From: Hyphomicrobiales bacterium
GTDB lineage: Bacteria > Pseudomonadota > Alphaproteobacteria > Rhizobiales > JAJFHR01
NCBI GenBank assembly: GCA_021775475.1
Contig: JAJFHS010000021.1
Location: forward strand, 1-40,040
DNA length: 40,040 bases
Direction: 5' to 3'
Both the position numbers and the translations under genes were made by a program. Numbering within the stretch: the first letter of the stretch is position 1; every line of letters begins with the position of its first letter. This document shows positions 1 through 9,252 of this stretch, piece by piece. A model generated the notes under the pieces. The model was not told the DNA's origin, made no database searches, and worked only from the letters and a program-made list of their open reading frames with translations.

Positions 1-1
1 C

Positions 2-1540
2 ACACAGATCCGGGTTCAGGCTTCCAACGCCACAGATTCAATTCAGGTGACCACAGGTGGTGGTGGTGCTACAACTGTACTTGCGGCAATAGGTCTTGAT
101 GCCATTGGCGCAGGTCCTAGTACATCAGACCGGACAATCTCGCCAACCAACACTACTCTGGATGCGATTACGTCAGGCCAGACACTTACCTTTACCACCG
201 CAGCTGGCAGCAGCACGGTGACATTTGGTACGGGTTCAGGCCAATCCAACACAAGGGTGGAACTTCTTGCCGCCCTTAATGGTGGTGCTTCAGGAGCAAC
301 CTTTACCGATACCGGCAACACTCTTGTTGTAACTGGTGCCAGTGCAGCCGCTGGCGACATTACCGTAGCCGCCACCAGTGGAGCGTCAGCTTTATCCGGA
401 CTGGGCTTTACATCCGGTGCGGTTTCGTCAGCAACCAATACCACTCTTGATGCCATCACGGCAGGTCAGACACTTACCTTTACAACCACAGCTGGCAGCA
501 GCACGGTGACATTTGGTACGGGTTCTGGTCAGTCAAACACTCAAACGGAAGTTCTGGCAGCTCTCAACGGCGGTGCGTCAGGAGCATCATTTGCCTTTAC
601 CGGCAATACGTTAGTGGCAACAGGTGCAAACGTTGCAGCCGGAGACATTACCGTAAATGCCTCCAGTGGAGCGTCCGCTCTATCCGGATTGGGTTTCACA
701 TCAGGAGCGGTTTCTGAAACCACCAATGCAACTTTGGGTGCAATTACCCAGGGTCAGACACTGACCATCGACATTGGTGGAACGACTGAAACGGTGACGT
801 TTGGTAGTGGTAGCACGGAAGTCAACACTGCGGCTGAACTGAACACACGTCTTGCCGCAATCCAGACAGCCTTTGGTACCGGTACTACTGTTTCAGCCGA
901 TACCAGTGGTAACCTAACGGTGACATCGTCTGATACAACCTCTTCCATCACCCTTGGTGGAACGGCGACGTTGACAACCTTTGGTACCAATCTCAACACA
1001 ACGGCTGTTGCTCCTACAGCAGGCACAACGGTCAACAACTCGGCACGGACAGCTGCGGAATCTCAGTTTAACACGCTGCGCACTCAGATTGACCAATTGT
1101 CGGCAGATGCCAGCTTCAACGGCAACAATCTGCTCCAGGGTGACGACCTTTCTGCCATCTTTAACTCGGCAGGAACAAGTTCACTGACCATCACCGGCGT
1201 TACCTATGATTCTTCCGGTCTGGGTATCAGTGCTGCTACCGCGGGTGCATTCCAAAGCAACACGGCGATCCAGTCAACTCTGACTGAACTGGATAGTGCT
1301 ATTTCCACTCTCAGAACCCAGGCTTCAACCTTTGGTTCGAACCTGTCAGTGGTTGAAACCCGTCAGCAGTTTACCAACAACCTGATCAATGTGCTGGAAA
1401 CAGGTGCCGGTAACCTGACTTTGGCAGATACCAACCAGGAAGGTGCCAACCTGCTTGCTTTGCAGACACGCCAGCAGCTTTCCTCAGTATCTCTGTCCCT
1501 GGCCTCTCAGGCTGACCAGGCTGTGTTACGATTGTTCTAA
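2..1540 (+). CDS. Flagellin, 5' end outside the window
   Basis: Filament subunit, exported by the flagellar type III system. The open frame runs in from base 2 with no start; its first residues match residues about 235 onward of the flagellin encoded just downstream, so the N-terminal D0/D1 part lies outside the window. The visible part contains a hypervariable region of three tandem modules, each 96 residues (288 bp), starting near 146, 434 and 722. The third is diverged and reads NATLGAITQGQTLTIDIGG. After it comes a conserved flagellin C-terminus (SNLSVVETRQQFTNNLIN, then EGANLLALQTRQQLSS and SLASQADQAVLRLF). The C-terminal end is nearly identical to that of the next gene, so the two are recent or gene-converted paralogues. 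A strong terminator follows. Confidence 0.95.
   Translation, partial: TQIRVQASNATDSIQVTTGGGGATTVLAAIGLDAIGAGPSTSDRTISPTNTTLDAITSGQTLTFTTAAGSSTVTFGTGSGQSNTRVELLAALNGGASGATFTDTGNTLVVTGASAAAGDITVAATSGASALSGLGFTSGAVSSATNTTLDAITAGQTLTFTTTAGSSTVTFGTGSGQSNTQTEVLAALNGGASGASFAFTGNTLVATGANVAAGDITVNASSGASALSGLGFTSGAVSETTNATLGAITQGQTLTIDIGGTTETVTFGSGSTEVNTAAELNTRLAAIQTAFGTGTTVSADTSGNLTVTSSDTTSSITLGGTATLTTFGTNLNTTAVAPTAGTTVNNSARTAAESQFNTLRTQIDQLSADASFNGNNLLQGDDLSAIFNSAGTSSLTITGVTYDSSGLGISAATAGAFQSNTAIQSTLTELDSAISTLRTQASTFGSNLSVVETRQQFTNNLINVLETGAGNLTLADTNQEGANLLALQTRQQLSSVSLSLASQADQAVLRLF
146..1012 (+). repeat. Three tandem 288-bp modules inside flagellin
   Basis: Copies start at 146, 434 and 722, exactly 288 bp apart. 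The first two are closely similar: both have AITxGQTLTFTT, then SSTVTFGTGSGQSNT and a LAALNGGASGA segment. The third is diverged. The downstream flagellin has only one copy of the first kind (from 2542) followed by the diverged kind (from 2830), again 288 bp apart. Confidence 0.85.
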
Positions 1541-1567
1541 TCAACCTGTAAATTACGAATACACCTT

Positions 1568-1596
1568 AAAAGGCGGGATTTTTTCCCGCCTTTTTT
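1568..1596 (+). terminator. Rho-independent terminator after first flagellin
   Basis: A perfect stem AAAAGGCGGG / CCCGCCTTTT closes a short A/T loop and continues into a T run to 1596. It begins 27 bp after the flagellin stop and separates it from the second flagellin gene. Confidence 0.9.
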
Positions 1597-1704
1597 GTGT
1601 GCGCTTTTTTCAGATTAACCTTTTGTTAGGCATAAAAAGAGAATGTTGTCTCATTCAGGGAAATCGGTAACGATTCCTATACTTTTTATCCAGGGTTAAA
1701 GTTG

Positions 1705-3651
1705 ATGACAGATATTATTCTTTCCTCCGGCGTGCGTGGCAATCTGCTTTCGCTGCAAAATACAGCAAATTTACTTGAACGGACCCAGGGGCGACTGGCC
1801 ACAGGCCTGAAAGTCAACAGCGCCCTGGATGATCCAACCGCCTTTTTCACCTCCGCCTCCCTGAACAACCGGGCAGCAGATTTGAGCCGGTTGCTTGATA
1901 GTATTTCCCTGGGCGTGCAAACCCTTGAAGCAGCCGATGTTGGCATTAAAGCCATCACAGATTTGCTCGAAACCGCTCAAGCCTCCGCCCGTCAGGCTTT
2001 GCAGGCTCCCGGCCCGCTGTCACCGGCCGTTGCCGCAACTGTCACTGGCACTGGTGCCGCCATTGCAGCTGATGCTGCAGCGGTTGCAACCGGTACAATC
2101 ACCAATGTTGCCGCTGACGTGGCCGCCGTTGGTACAGGCACCGTTGTTACCGGTGGTGATGCACTGGAGCTTGATGTTACCAACCTCAATATAGCCGATG
2201 GCACAACCATCACAATTTCCGATGGTACCACCAGCCGGATTTTTGAGTTTGATACAGCTGGTGACGGTGTTGGCGCTGGCAACTTCGGCATTGGTACTAC
2301 CAACCAGACCCTGTCTCAGGCAGTCACCGCAATTAACGGTGAACTTTCTACGGCTGGGGTCAATGCTACCGTTACCGACATTGATGCCGGTGCTGACACT
2401 CAAATCCAGGTTCAATCTACCAACGCCACTGATTCAATTCAGGTGACCACAGGTGGTGGCGGCGCTGCAACTGTGCTTGCGGCAATAGGTCTTGACGCAA
2501 TTGGCTCGGGTGTTGATGCAACGGATAGAACAATCTCTCCAACCAATACAACTCTGGATGCGATTACCGCAGGTGAAACACTTACATTTACCACGGCAGC
2601 AGGTAGCAGCACGGTGACATTTGGTACAGGAGTAGGCCAGTCAAATACAAGGGTGGAACTTCTTGCCGCTCTTAACGGTGGTACTTCGGGGGCAACATAT
2701 GCCTTTAACGGCAATACACTTGAGGCAACCGGTGCAAATGCAGCAGCTGGGGATATAACAGTAGCGGCAACCAGTGGCGCGTCTGCACTGACGTCCCTGG
2801 GTTTCACCTCAGGCGCGGTTTCGACAACAACCAACGCCACTTTGGGTGCTATTACTCAAGGGCAGACCCTGACTATCGACATTGGCGGCACTACTGAAAC
2901 AGTCACCTTTGGCAGTGGTGCTACCGAAGTTAATACTCTGGCCGAGTTTAACACACGCCTTGCCGCTATTCAGACCTCGTTTGGCGGAACCACCGCGATA
3001 TCTGCTGATTCCAGCGGTAATCTGAGCGTTACTGCCGGCAACACTATTGGCTCCGTTACGTTGGGTGGAACCGCCACGTTGACGACATTTGGCACCAACT
3101 TGAACACAACTGCGGTAGCTCCCACAACCGGGACTGCGGTAAACAATATTATTCGTGATAGAGCTGAAGGTGATTACAATACACTTTTAACGCAAGTTAC
3201 CGAGCTTGCCCGTGATGCCCGTTTCAACGGCAACAACCTGTTGCAAAGTGATAATCTGACCATCTTTTTCAATGAAAACAGCACCAGCAGCCTGACGATC
3301 AGTGGTGTTGATTTTGACGCCAACGGGCTGGGGCTGACATCTCAGGCCGCAGGATCATTTCAGACCAATGCCAATATCGACACAGCTTTGAACGGACTGG
3401 AAGCAGCAATCATACAAATTCGTACCCAGGCCGGCACTTTTGGCTCAAACCTGTCAGTGGTAGAAACCAGGCAGCAATTTACGTCGTCTTTAATCCAAAC
3501 ACTGGAAACCGGGGGCGCCGATCTTGTGTTGGCCGACATCAATGAAGAAGGTGCCAATCTTCTGGCCCTGCAGACCCGGCAACAATTGTCCTCGACCGCT
3601 CTGTCTCTCGCTTCGCAGGCTGACCAGAATGTCCTGAGATTGTTTGGCTAA
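1705..3651 (+). CDS. Flagellin, complete paralogue
   Basis: Complete flagellin of 648 residues. It has a conserved N-terminal D0/D1 region (NLLSLQNTANLLERTQGRLATGLKVNSALDDP, shown in part) and a C-terminal region with EGANLLALQTRQQLSS. Between them is a large variable insert of about 350 residues. The insert contains an Ala/Val/Thr-rich stretch, an ADGTTITISDGTTSRIF segment and two 96-residue modules shared with the first flagellin. A TTG at 1702 is in frame directly before the ATG at 1705; I chose the ATG because the AGGG at 1692-1695 is better spaced for it. No terminator is seen before flbT, so read-through into the regulators is plausible. I found no clear sigma-54 or sigma-28 promoter in the spacer upstream. 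Confidence 0.95.
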   Translation: MTDIILSSGVRGNLLSLQNTANLLERTQGRLATGLKVNSALDDPTAFFTSASLNNRAADLSRLLDSISLGVQTLEAADVGIKAITDLLETAQASARQALQAPGPLSPAVAATVTGTGAAIAADAAAVATGTITNVAADVAAVGTGTVVTGGDALELDVTNLNIADGTTITISDGTTSRIFEFDTAGDGVGAGNFGIGTTNQTLSQAVTAINGELSTAGVNATVTDIDAGADTQIQVQSTNATDSIQVTTGGGGAATVLAAIGLDAIGSGVDATDRTISPTNTTLDAITAGETLTFTTAAGSSTVTFGTGVGQSNTRVELLAALNGGTSGATYAFNGNTLEATGANAAAGDITVAATSGASALTSLGFTSGAVSTTTNATLGAITQGQTLTIDIGGTTETVTFGSGATEVNTLAEFNTRLAAIQTSFGGTTAISADSSGNLSVTAGNTIGSVTLGGTATLTTFGTNLNTTAVAPTTGTAVNNIIRDRAEGDYNTLLTQVTELARDARFNGNNLLQSDNLTIFFNENSTSSLTISGVDFDANGLGLTSQAAGSFQTNANIDTALNGLEAAIIQIRTQAGTFGSNLSVVETRQQFTSSLIQTLETGGADLVLADINEEGANLLALQTRQQLSSTALSLASQADQNVLRLFG

Positions 3652-3724
3652 TAACCGCTAACACCTCAAAAAACACACACTCAACTCAAGAACTGACACA
3701 CGAATAAGAGAAGGATCTCTGATT

Positions 3725-4126
3725 ATGGCACTTAAAGTAGAACTGAAACCGGGTGAACGCTTCATATTGGGCGATTCAGTCATCACCAATGATGACCAGC
3801 GCACAAAACTGTTTATCGAAGGCACCGTTCCCATTCTCAGATCAAAAGACATTATGCGTATGGAAGAGGCTGATACGCCGTGTAAGAAAATCTACCTGGC
3901 GGTACAAATGATGTATCTGGCAAAAGATCCAAAGCTGCATCATTCGACCTATTTCAGGCTTATCAGTGACGTGCAAAACGCTGCACCAAGCCTGTTTCCT
4001 CATATTGACAACCTTAATAATGAGATATTAACCGGTGCCTATTATAAGGGGTTAAAGATCGTTAAGGCTATGATTTCAGACGAAGAGGAATTGTTGAATA
4101 ATGCACTCGGGCGCACAGGCATATAG
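3725..4126 (+). CDS. flbT: Flagellin post-transcriptional regulator FlbT
   Basis: A 133-residue protein matching the FlbT family in length and sequence: the N-terminus MALKVELKPGERFILG, then GDSVITNDDQRTKLFIEGTVPILR. In alphaproteobacteria FlbT acts on flagellin mRNA, limiting its translation or stability until the hook is complete. An AAGGA ribosome site lies 9-10 bases before the ATG. The gene follows the flagellins and overlaps flaF by 26 bp, the usual arrangement, so the pair is probably translationally coupled. Confidence 0.95.
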   Translation: MALKVELKPGERFILGDSVITNDDQRTKLFIEGTVPILRSKDIMRMEEADTPCKKIYLAVQMMYLAKDPKLHHSTYFRLISDVQNAAPSLFPHIDNLNNEILTGAYYKGLKIVKAMISDEEELLNNALGRTGI

Positions 4127-4463
4127 TAATACACAACGCACTTCGGTTACTCCTCGCGATCGCGAAGCAATGCTGCTGATCAAGGCTGCATCGCAACTAC
4201 AAGGCGTCAAAGACAATTGGGATGATCACAAGCAGACCCTGCGCACCGCCCTCACCTACAATCGAAAACTGTGGACGATTCTGGTAACCTCCATTGGTCG
4301 TGAGGAAAACCAATTGCCCACGGCGATCAAGAATAATATTGGCTCATTGGGGGTTTTTATTTTCAGCCATACAATAGAGGTTGAAACCAAGCCCGCGCCT
4401 GAAAAACTCAATGCTCTGATTTTAATCAACCGTGAGTTAGCTGCTGGTTTGCACGGCAAATAA
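4101..4463 (+). CDS. flaF: Flagellin regulator/assembly protein FlaF
   Basis: A 120-residue FlaF-family protein. Diagnostic segments are TPRDREAMLLIKAASQL, LTYNRKLWTILVTSI and NQLPTAIKNNIGSLGVFIF. FlaF works with FlbT and flagellin and is needed for efficient flagellin translation or secretion in Caulobacter and its relatives. The start at 4101 lies inside flbT. It is the last gene of the plus-strand flagellin block; an IS630-type element begins about 120 bp after its stop. Confidence 0.93.
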   Translation: MHSGAQAYSNTQRTSVTPRDREAMLLIKAASQLQGVKDNWDDHKQTLRTALTYNRKLWTILVTSIGREENQLPTAIKNNIGSLGVFIFSHTIEVETKPAPEKLNALILINRELAAGLHGK

Positions 4464-4743
4464 AGCCGTTATCGCGACATAATCTACGCATCTTTCACCG
4501 TCATCTCCGCCCGGGCTGAGATTTTCTGCTGCCGTTTTCCAGCCTCAGAGACGATTTCCGCCAAAAACATCACCCTGTGATATTATACCAACCCCAGAAA
4601 TCATTGACCGACATGAGCCCAATCCCTCATTCCTATTGATGTGATTGTTTCTGGTTGGTCGATAAGGTTGTTCCAAGCGTCACATGCAGCATCGACGATG
4701 TCGTCGTAAGTTTCGAAGACGCGGTTAGAAAGCCAGTTTGCCC

Positions 4744-5139
4744 TCAGATATACTGCCAGACATTCTCAACTGGATTCAGTTCCGGAGACTTTGATGGGAG
4801 CAAGATGATGGTAATATTTTTTGGTACGTTCAGTTTGCCCGTCGTGTGCCATCCAGCGCGATCCATTAAGACGACTGCATGGGCTTTACGAGCAACGTGT
4901 TTGCTGATCTCATTGAGGTGCAATTGCATGGCTTCGGTGTTGGCGGTTGGCAAAACCAGTGCTGCTCCCGTGCCGCGCTTTGGGCAGATGGCTCCGAACA
5001 AATAGGTGTTCTGGTAGCGCTGATCTGCAGGCAAGCGTGGCCTTGTGCCCTTCTTTGCCCAGATGCGTATCCGCCCATTCTTCTGCCCGATCCGTGCTTC
5101 GTCCTGGAACCAAACCTCGATCGGTGTGCTTTGCGGCAA
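4744..5139 (-). CDS. IS630 transposase, catalytic frame (OrfB), C-terminally shifted
   Basis: DDE transposase domain. Catalytic residues are visible: Asp in WFQDEARIGQ, Asp in VVLMDRAGWHT and Glu in SPELNPVENVW. It would be made by -1 frameshifting from the upstream half; the listed start is only the first Met of the open frame. The frame stops after VWQYI because of an apparent 2-base expansion (TATATC where TATC is expected) near 4744-4750. Moving to the next frame restores the family tail (RANWLSNRVFETYDDI, ending RDWAHVGQ at about 4615). About 50 residues are therefore lost, and activity is doubtful. Confidence 0.85.
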   Translation of the reverse strand: MPQSTPIEVWFQDEARIGQKNGRIRIWAKKGTRPRLPADQRYQNTYLFGAICPKRGTGAALVLPTANTEAMQLHLNEISKHVARKAHAVVLMDRAGWHTTGKLNVPKNITIILLPSKSPELNPVENVWQYI

Positions 5140-5144
5140 GTCGG

Positions 5145-5666
5145 CTATATGGGCTGCGAGCGTGGGAGTGAAGTTTTTTTGAAAGCCTTGATTACCTCAG
5201 GTTTTTGCGCAGGATGCTGGGGGCGACCAGAGATGTGGGAAAAACCAAGTTTGTTCAAATAGTCAGAAACCACACTTTGCGAACAGGCCACACCAAAGCG
5301 CGTAGCGATCACCCGAACCAGATCAATTCGTCGCCACCGAACAACCGTGTCAGTATCCCATTCAGGCCCGGTTTCGACAATAACACTTAGTTCGCGCATC
5401 TGCTCGTCGTTCAATAAACACGGTCGTCCAGCACCCTCCCGGTTGGTCAATCCGTCAGGGCCGTCTTCATTGAACCGGTGCACCCAATCGCGCAACGTCT
5501 GACGGTCCATACCTCCGATCCCAGCCGCTTGCGTCCGGTTCATACCGTCGTAAACTGCAGCCAAAGCCAGCAAACGGCGTATCTGTCTATTGTCTTGGCA
5601 GGTTCGCGCAAAGCGGCGGAGCGTAACAGCATTAAAATCATTACGAAGTGGGATAGCAGCGGGCAT
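5145..5666 (-). CDS. IS630 transposase, N-terminal frame (OrfA)
   Basis: A 173-residue frame with the helix-turn-helix DNA-binding half of an IS630-type transposase: RRLLALAAVYDGMNRTQAAG, then DRQTLRDWVHRFNEDGPDGL and the winged-helix part ending AQKPEVIKAFKK. An AAGGAGA ribosome site precedes the ATG. The frame runs past a run of seven A (minus strand, bases 5180-5174) into an unrelated tail, TSLPRSQPI. A -1 shift on that run restores family-like sequence (NFTPTLAAHIADLPQ) leading directly into the catalytic half. This looks like programmed frameshifting, though a mutation is possible. Confidence 0.88.
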   Translation of the reverse strand: MPAAIPLRNDFNAVTLRRFARTCQDNRQIRRLLALAAVYDGMNRTQAAGIGGMDRQTLRDWVHRFNEDGPDGLTNREGAGRPCLLNDEQMRELSVIVETGPEWDTDTVVRWRRIDLVRVIATRFGVACSQSVVSDYLNKLGFSHISGRPQHPAQKPEVIKAFKKTSLPRSQPI

Positions 5667-5806
5667 GGCAAGTCTCCTTGGCCATGTTGAATCAGAAAAC
5701 TAACGATTTGGGAATCCCAAGTGAGTCAGAATTTGCTGAGGTTGGTATTATTGCCGATGTGGTGGGTTTGTGCGTCTTCTGATACCCGCACCTCAGCCTT
5801 CAGGCT

Positions 5807-7318
5807 CTACAGGAATTGCAGCAATGACAATTGCGACAACCTTGAAGATATCTCAAAACTGGCCTGGAGCCGGGTTTGCAATTGTAATATCTGTGAGCTG
5901 ACCTCAAATGAATCGGAGTTTTCGATGTCACCGAGTATTTCGCTGGTGGTGTTTCTGGTGGCAGCGTGACGTTCCTTAACATCTCCCAGCACGCCCTGTT
6001 TTTGACCAAATTCCGCAATGATCTGTAATACTGATTGTCCCGGCGGCTGGAATGCCAGATCGCTGCTGACGCGATTGCGCAACTCACCGTAGCGGTTCTG
6101 ATCGTTGGGATCGGTAGCGCTGAAACTTTCCGCCGCCAGCACCGAAAGGTTCTGGACGATTTTACGAAATGCTTCTTCATCGGCCCGGGCACCAAAAGAC
6201 AGAGAGATGGACCTGTCTATGCGAACGACGGCACTGTCACGGGCACTATCAGTGCTCAAATCACCCCGATACCAGAATACCGTATCGGACTGGGTTGCAT
6301 CCACCTGCGCTGTCGCTGTGTCAAACGGTGGTCCGGCAACACGTTGCGGTGGGTTGGCAGCATCAAAGTTGAAAAAGTCTTCCCCCGCCTGAGCTGACGA
6401 TGCCGATGACAGTTCCGTATTGGCAGCCACAAGCAGTTGCGCATTGAGTGCTGTCTGAAAATTGTTCCGGGTGGTTGCGGCATCAGCACCGATGGAGAAT
6501 TCGCCATCAGCAGCAGTTCCCGCCACTGCTTCAAGGCTTAACGTTGTGGTCGTGCCATCGGGCAGGTTCAGCGTTAGGGTAACAGTTTCACCTGCCTGGG
6601 GCTGGGTTGCGGTAAAGGCCAGGTCAATCGATGCCGGGGCACCGGTGGGTCCGGTAGCGGTGACACCAGTGAGGTTGCTGTTAAGGGCGGCTATTTTAAA
6701 GCCAAAAGGATGCGTGCCATCTTCGCTGAGCTGCACATTTTCGGAAGCGGGCGTGATAACTGTGCTGGTGGTGACAGCAACACGGCCCAGACCACTGGCA
6801 CCGAGGTCGGCGGCCTTGCGCTCGCTTAGCACCTGTTTAAAGCCTGCCTGGGTACCGTTGCCATTCAACATCTGATCAGCGGACACAACGGGGGATGTAT
6901 CTGTGGTCTTGCCGGAAAAATAATAGGTTCCCGACAACTCAAAGTTCAACAGAGAGACCACTTCATCGAGATCACTCTCGGCACCGAGCTGAAGTTGGGT
7001 CTGGCCATTGCTGACCAGTTCAAACTGATCGCCGAAAGCGGCTGATTTGGTTGATGAAGCAATATCGTTGAGGCGGCCCAGATGTTCCTGTACCAGGTTG
7101 ATGCGCGTGAGTGTCTGGGTAGCTGTTGCGGAATATCCGTCGATTGAGCTTACCCGGGCGCGTAAGGATATGGCGAGCGTGCGGTCGAGACCAAGTTCGG
7201 AATAGGTAGTGGCTTTTTTGCCCGTCGCCAGTTGCAATTGCAGGCTGCTCAACTGGTCGCGAATTTTTCCGGTTTCCTGAACCAGACTAAAACTGGTTGA
7301 TAGTGGAGAAATTGCCAT
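5807..7318 (-). CDS. flgL: Flagellar hook-associated protein 3 (FlgL)
   Basis: Hook-filament junction protein of 503 residues. The N-terminal coiled coil starts SLVQETGKIRDQLSSLQLQL with a flagellin-like ATGKK turn. The signature YYFSGKTTDTSPV follows near residue 132. The C-terminal helix (SQILQLQTRLQASFEISSRL) ends with SLLQFL. The middle is a Thr/Ala-rich beta insert, as in FlgL proteins longer than the enterobacterial one. The ribosome site AAGAGG overlaps the flgK stop and the gap is 9 bp, so it is the last gene of flgE-flgK-flgL. Confidence 0.92.
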   Translation of the reverse strand: MAISPLSTSFSLVQETGKIRDQLSSLQLQLATGKKATTYSELGLDRTLAISLRARVSSIDGYSATATQTLTRINLVQEHLGRLNDIASSTKSAAFGDQFELVSNGQTQLQLGAESDLDEVVSLLNFELSGTYYFSGKTTDTSPVVSADQMLNGNGTQAGFKQVLSERKAADLGASGLGRVAVTTSTVITPASENVQLSEDGTHPFGFKIAALNSNLTGVTATGPTGAPASIDLAFTATQPQAGETVTLTLNLPDGTTTTLSLEAVAGTAADGEFSIGADAATTRNNFQTALNAQLLVAANTELSSASSAQAGEDFFNFDAANPPQRVAGPPFDTATAQVDATQSDTVFWYRGDLSTDSARDSAVVRIDRSISLSFGARADEEAFRKIVQNLSVLAAESFSATDPNDQNRYGELRNRVSSDLAFQPPGQSVLQIIAEFGQKQGVLGDVKERHAATRNTTSEILGDIENSDSFEVSSQILQLQTRLQASFEISSRLSQLSLLQFL

Positions 7319-7327
7319 GACTACCTC

Positions 7328-9190
7328 TTAAACCCGCAACAATATGTCGATGAGTTCCTGAATAACCGACAGAACTCTTGCATTGGCGGCAAATGAATTT
7401 TGCAGCACGACCAATTGCGCAACTTCTACATCGACATTGACCTTGGTACTGCTGTCAATGCGCGCCTGAATGGTGCCGGTTACAATTTCCTGAGACGCTT
7501 TTTCGCGCACAACCAGTTCAGCCTGGCCAGCCTGAAACGAAATAATGTCACGCGTGTAGGCTGCAATCGTGCCCGAAAACGGAGACCCGATCTCAGGCCC
7601 ACCGGGGCGTGAAGAAAACTGAAACGAGCTTTCGGAAAAGCGCGTCAAAAGATCATTGGGACGCGCTGGATCACCGGAAGCGGTATTGGTGTCAAAAGCA
7701 ACCAGCAAAGAGGGATCATTGAGCACATTGGCATTAACGGCAATGCGACCGGCAAAGCCGCGCAACTGACCGCCATTGTCAAAACTGCCGGTATAAGCTG
7801 TCTGAGCCCCATTGACATCCACGAACAAGGGCAAAACCACGCCGCCACCTGTTGTCTGCGTAGCGGTAACAACCGATGAAACCGCATCAACGCTGAAAGC
7901 CGATGTGCCGTCATCGACAATGCGGATGGTATTGGCACTCGGTGACGTGGCGGTGACATTGGCACCTAATGCTGCACTTATGGCCGTGGCTGCGGCTGCC
8001 AGACCGCCGCTGAAATCTATCCCCACCACCGTGTCATTGGGGTTAGCTGATGCGCTGTTGGGCAAGGGCAGGACAGAAGCATCATCAACTCTTATCAGGG
8101 TAATCGTCTGGGTTGTTCCACCACCTATATCCGTCAACGTCACCGTTATGGGGTTGCCTGATTGCAGACCTGATACATCAAGATCAAATCCCGCTCCCGG
8201 TCCCGGTGCAACGGCTGTACCGGCAACCGGCACGTTGGATAATGACTGGGCAATACCCTGCGCCAGTTGATCAAGTTCGTTTTGAACTTCGCTCAGAATA
8301 TTATCACGCAAATCGCGATAAGCAGCGATGGCACCAGACCTGACTGTGCCGCTGGCAAACAGATCAACAGTACCGCCATTGCTGTCTACGATGGTTAATG
8401 TACCGACGCTACGCTGGAGCGGATCGATGTTGTATTGCGAATTGGCACTCAAGGTGCCACGACTGTCGAAATTCAGTGTAACCGGGGCGCCATCGAGCAG
8501 CAAGTCACCGCCATTGGTGAAGATTTTCGCAGTTCCCCTGTCACCTTCCGCTACTCTGATATCGAGGAGCTGCGACAGTTGGTCGATACGCAGATCGCGC
8601 TGGTCCTGCAGGTCGGCAACGCTGCCACCACCAAAAGCAATGGCGATATCCTGATTGAGGCTGGCAATCGACTGCAACAGCGAATTGGCCTCCTGAACGG
8701 CGGCAGCCAGACCAGCTTCGGTCTGGGTGCGCAGGCTTTGCACATCTTGCGAGAGCTGGTTTAACTGTCCAGCGATAACCGAGGCTGAGGCAACAGTAGC
8801 TTGTTGAACAGACACCTGATCCGGTGTCGTCGACAGGTTCTGCAGGGAATTGGTGAAACCGTTGATGATGGTATCAAGACCGGTGGCACCACCGGGCTCA
8901 CCAAAAAGCTGGTCAACCTGAGAGAGAAAGTCACTGCGCACACCGACATTGCTCTGGGCGGCAATCTCAGTGCGTAACTGTTGTTGCAAAAACGTATCAA
9001 CAACCCGGCCAACGTCTCCCAGCAAAACCCCGATGACATTACCGCCGGCAACATTTGCCTCAGTGGTCAGGGTTTTTCGGGTGTAACCATCGGTGCTGGC
9101 ATTGGAAATGTTGCGTGCAACCAGATCAATTCTGGCTTGCGTCGCCGTAATTCCGGTAAGCGCTGTACTTATGCTGGCTGCGAGACCCAT
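7328..9190 (-). CDS. flgK: Flagellar hook-associated protein 1 (FlgK)
   Basis: A 620-residue hook-filament junction protein. The N-terminal rod/hook signature is ARIDLVARNISNASTDGYTRK (partly shown). The FlgK-typical segment LLQSIASLNQDIA and QDQRDLRIDQLSQLLDI follows near residues 190-225. The C-terminal hook motif is VDVEVAQLVVLQNSFAAN with a terminal coiled coil. The middle contains an extended beta domain. It follows flgE by 62 bp and precedes flgL by 9 bp. Confidence 0.95.
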   Translation of the reverse strand: MGLAASISTALTGITATQARIDLVARNISNASTDGYTRKTLTTEANVAGGNVIGVLLGDVGRVVDTFLQQQLRTEIAAQSNVGVRSDFLSQVDQLFGEPGGATGLDTIINGFTNSLQNLSTTPDQVSVQQATVASASVIAGQLNQLSQDVQSLRTQTEAGLAAAVQEANSLLQSIASLNQDIAIAFGGGSVADLQDQRDLRIDQLSQLLDIRVAEGDRGTAKIFTNGGDLLLDGAPVTLNFDSRGTLSANSQYNIDPLQRSVGTLTIVDSNGGTVDLFASGTVRSGAIAAYRDLRDNILSEVQNELDQLAQGIAQSLSNVPVAGTAVAPGPGAGFDLDVSGLQSGNPITVTLTDIGGGTTQTITLIRVDDASVLPLPNSASANPNDTVVGIDFSGGLAAAATAISAALGANVTATSPSANTIRIVDDGTSAFSVDAVSSVVTATQTTGGGVVLPLFVDVNGAQTAYTGSFDNGGQLRGFAGRIAVNANVLNDPSLLVAFDTNTASGDPARPNDLLTRFSESSFQFSSRPGGPEIGSPFSGTIAAYTRDIISFQAGQAELVVREKASQEIVTGTIQARIDSSTKVNVDVEVAQLVVLQNSFAANARVLSVIQELIDILLRV

Positions 9191-9252
9191 CTCATTTCCA
9201 TCTTAAATTTCCGGTGCTAAACTATTCGATTACACCGGGTTAAAGAGATTAC

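Larger units (their letters stand above)
4585..5748 (-). mobile_element. IS630-family insertion sequence
   Basis: An element of about 1.16 kb bounded by imperfect inverted repeats. The left end at 4585 reads ATACCAACCCCAGAAATC; the right end at 5725-5748, read on the minus strand, is ATACCAACCTCAGCAAATT. Exact ends are uncertain by a few bases because the TA-rich flanks resemble the TA target used by this family. It carries a transposase in two frames and sits between the convergent flaF and flgL genes, so it interrupts no recognised gene. Confidence 0.85.

Noticed and set aside
4487..4575. Short minus-strand open frame (MFLAEIVSEAGKRQQKISAR...) next to the IS630 element
   Set aside because: Only about 28 residues, no family resemblance, and it sits between convergent operons. 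It could be a remnant, but nothing supports it.
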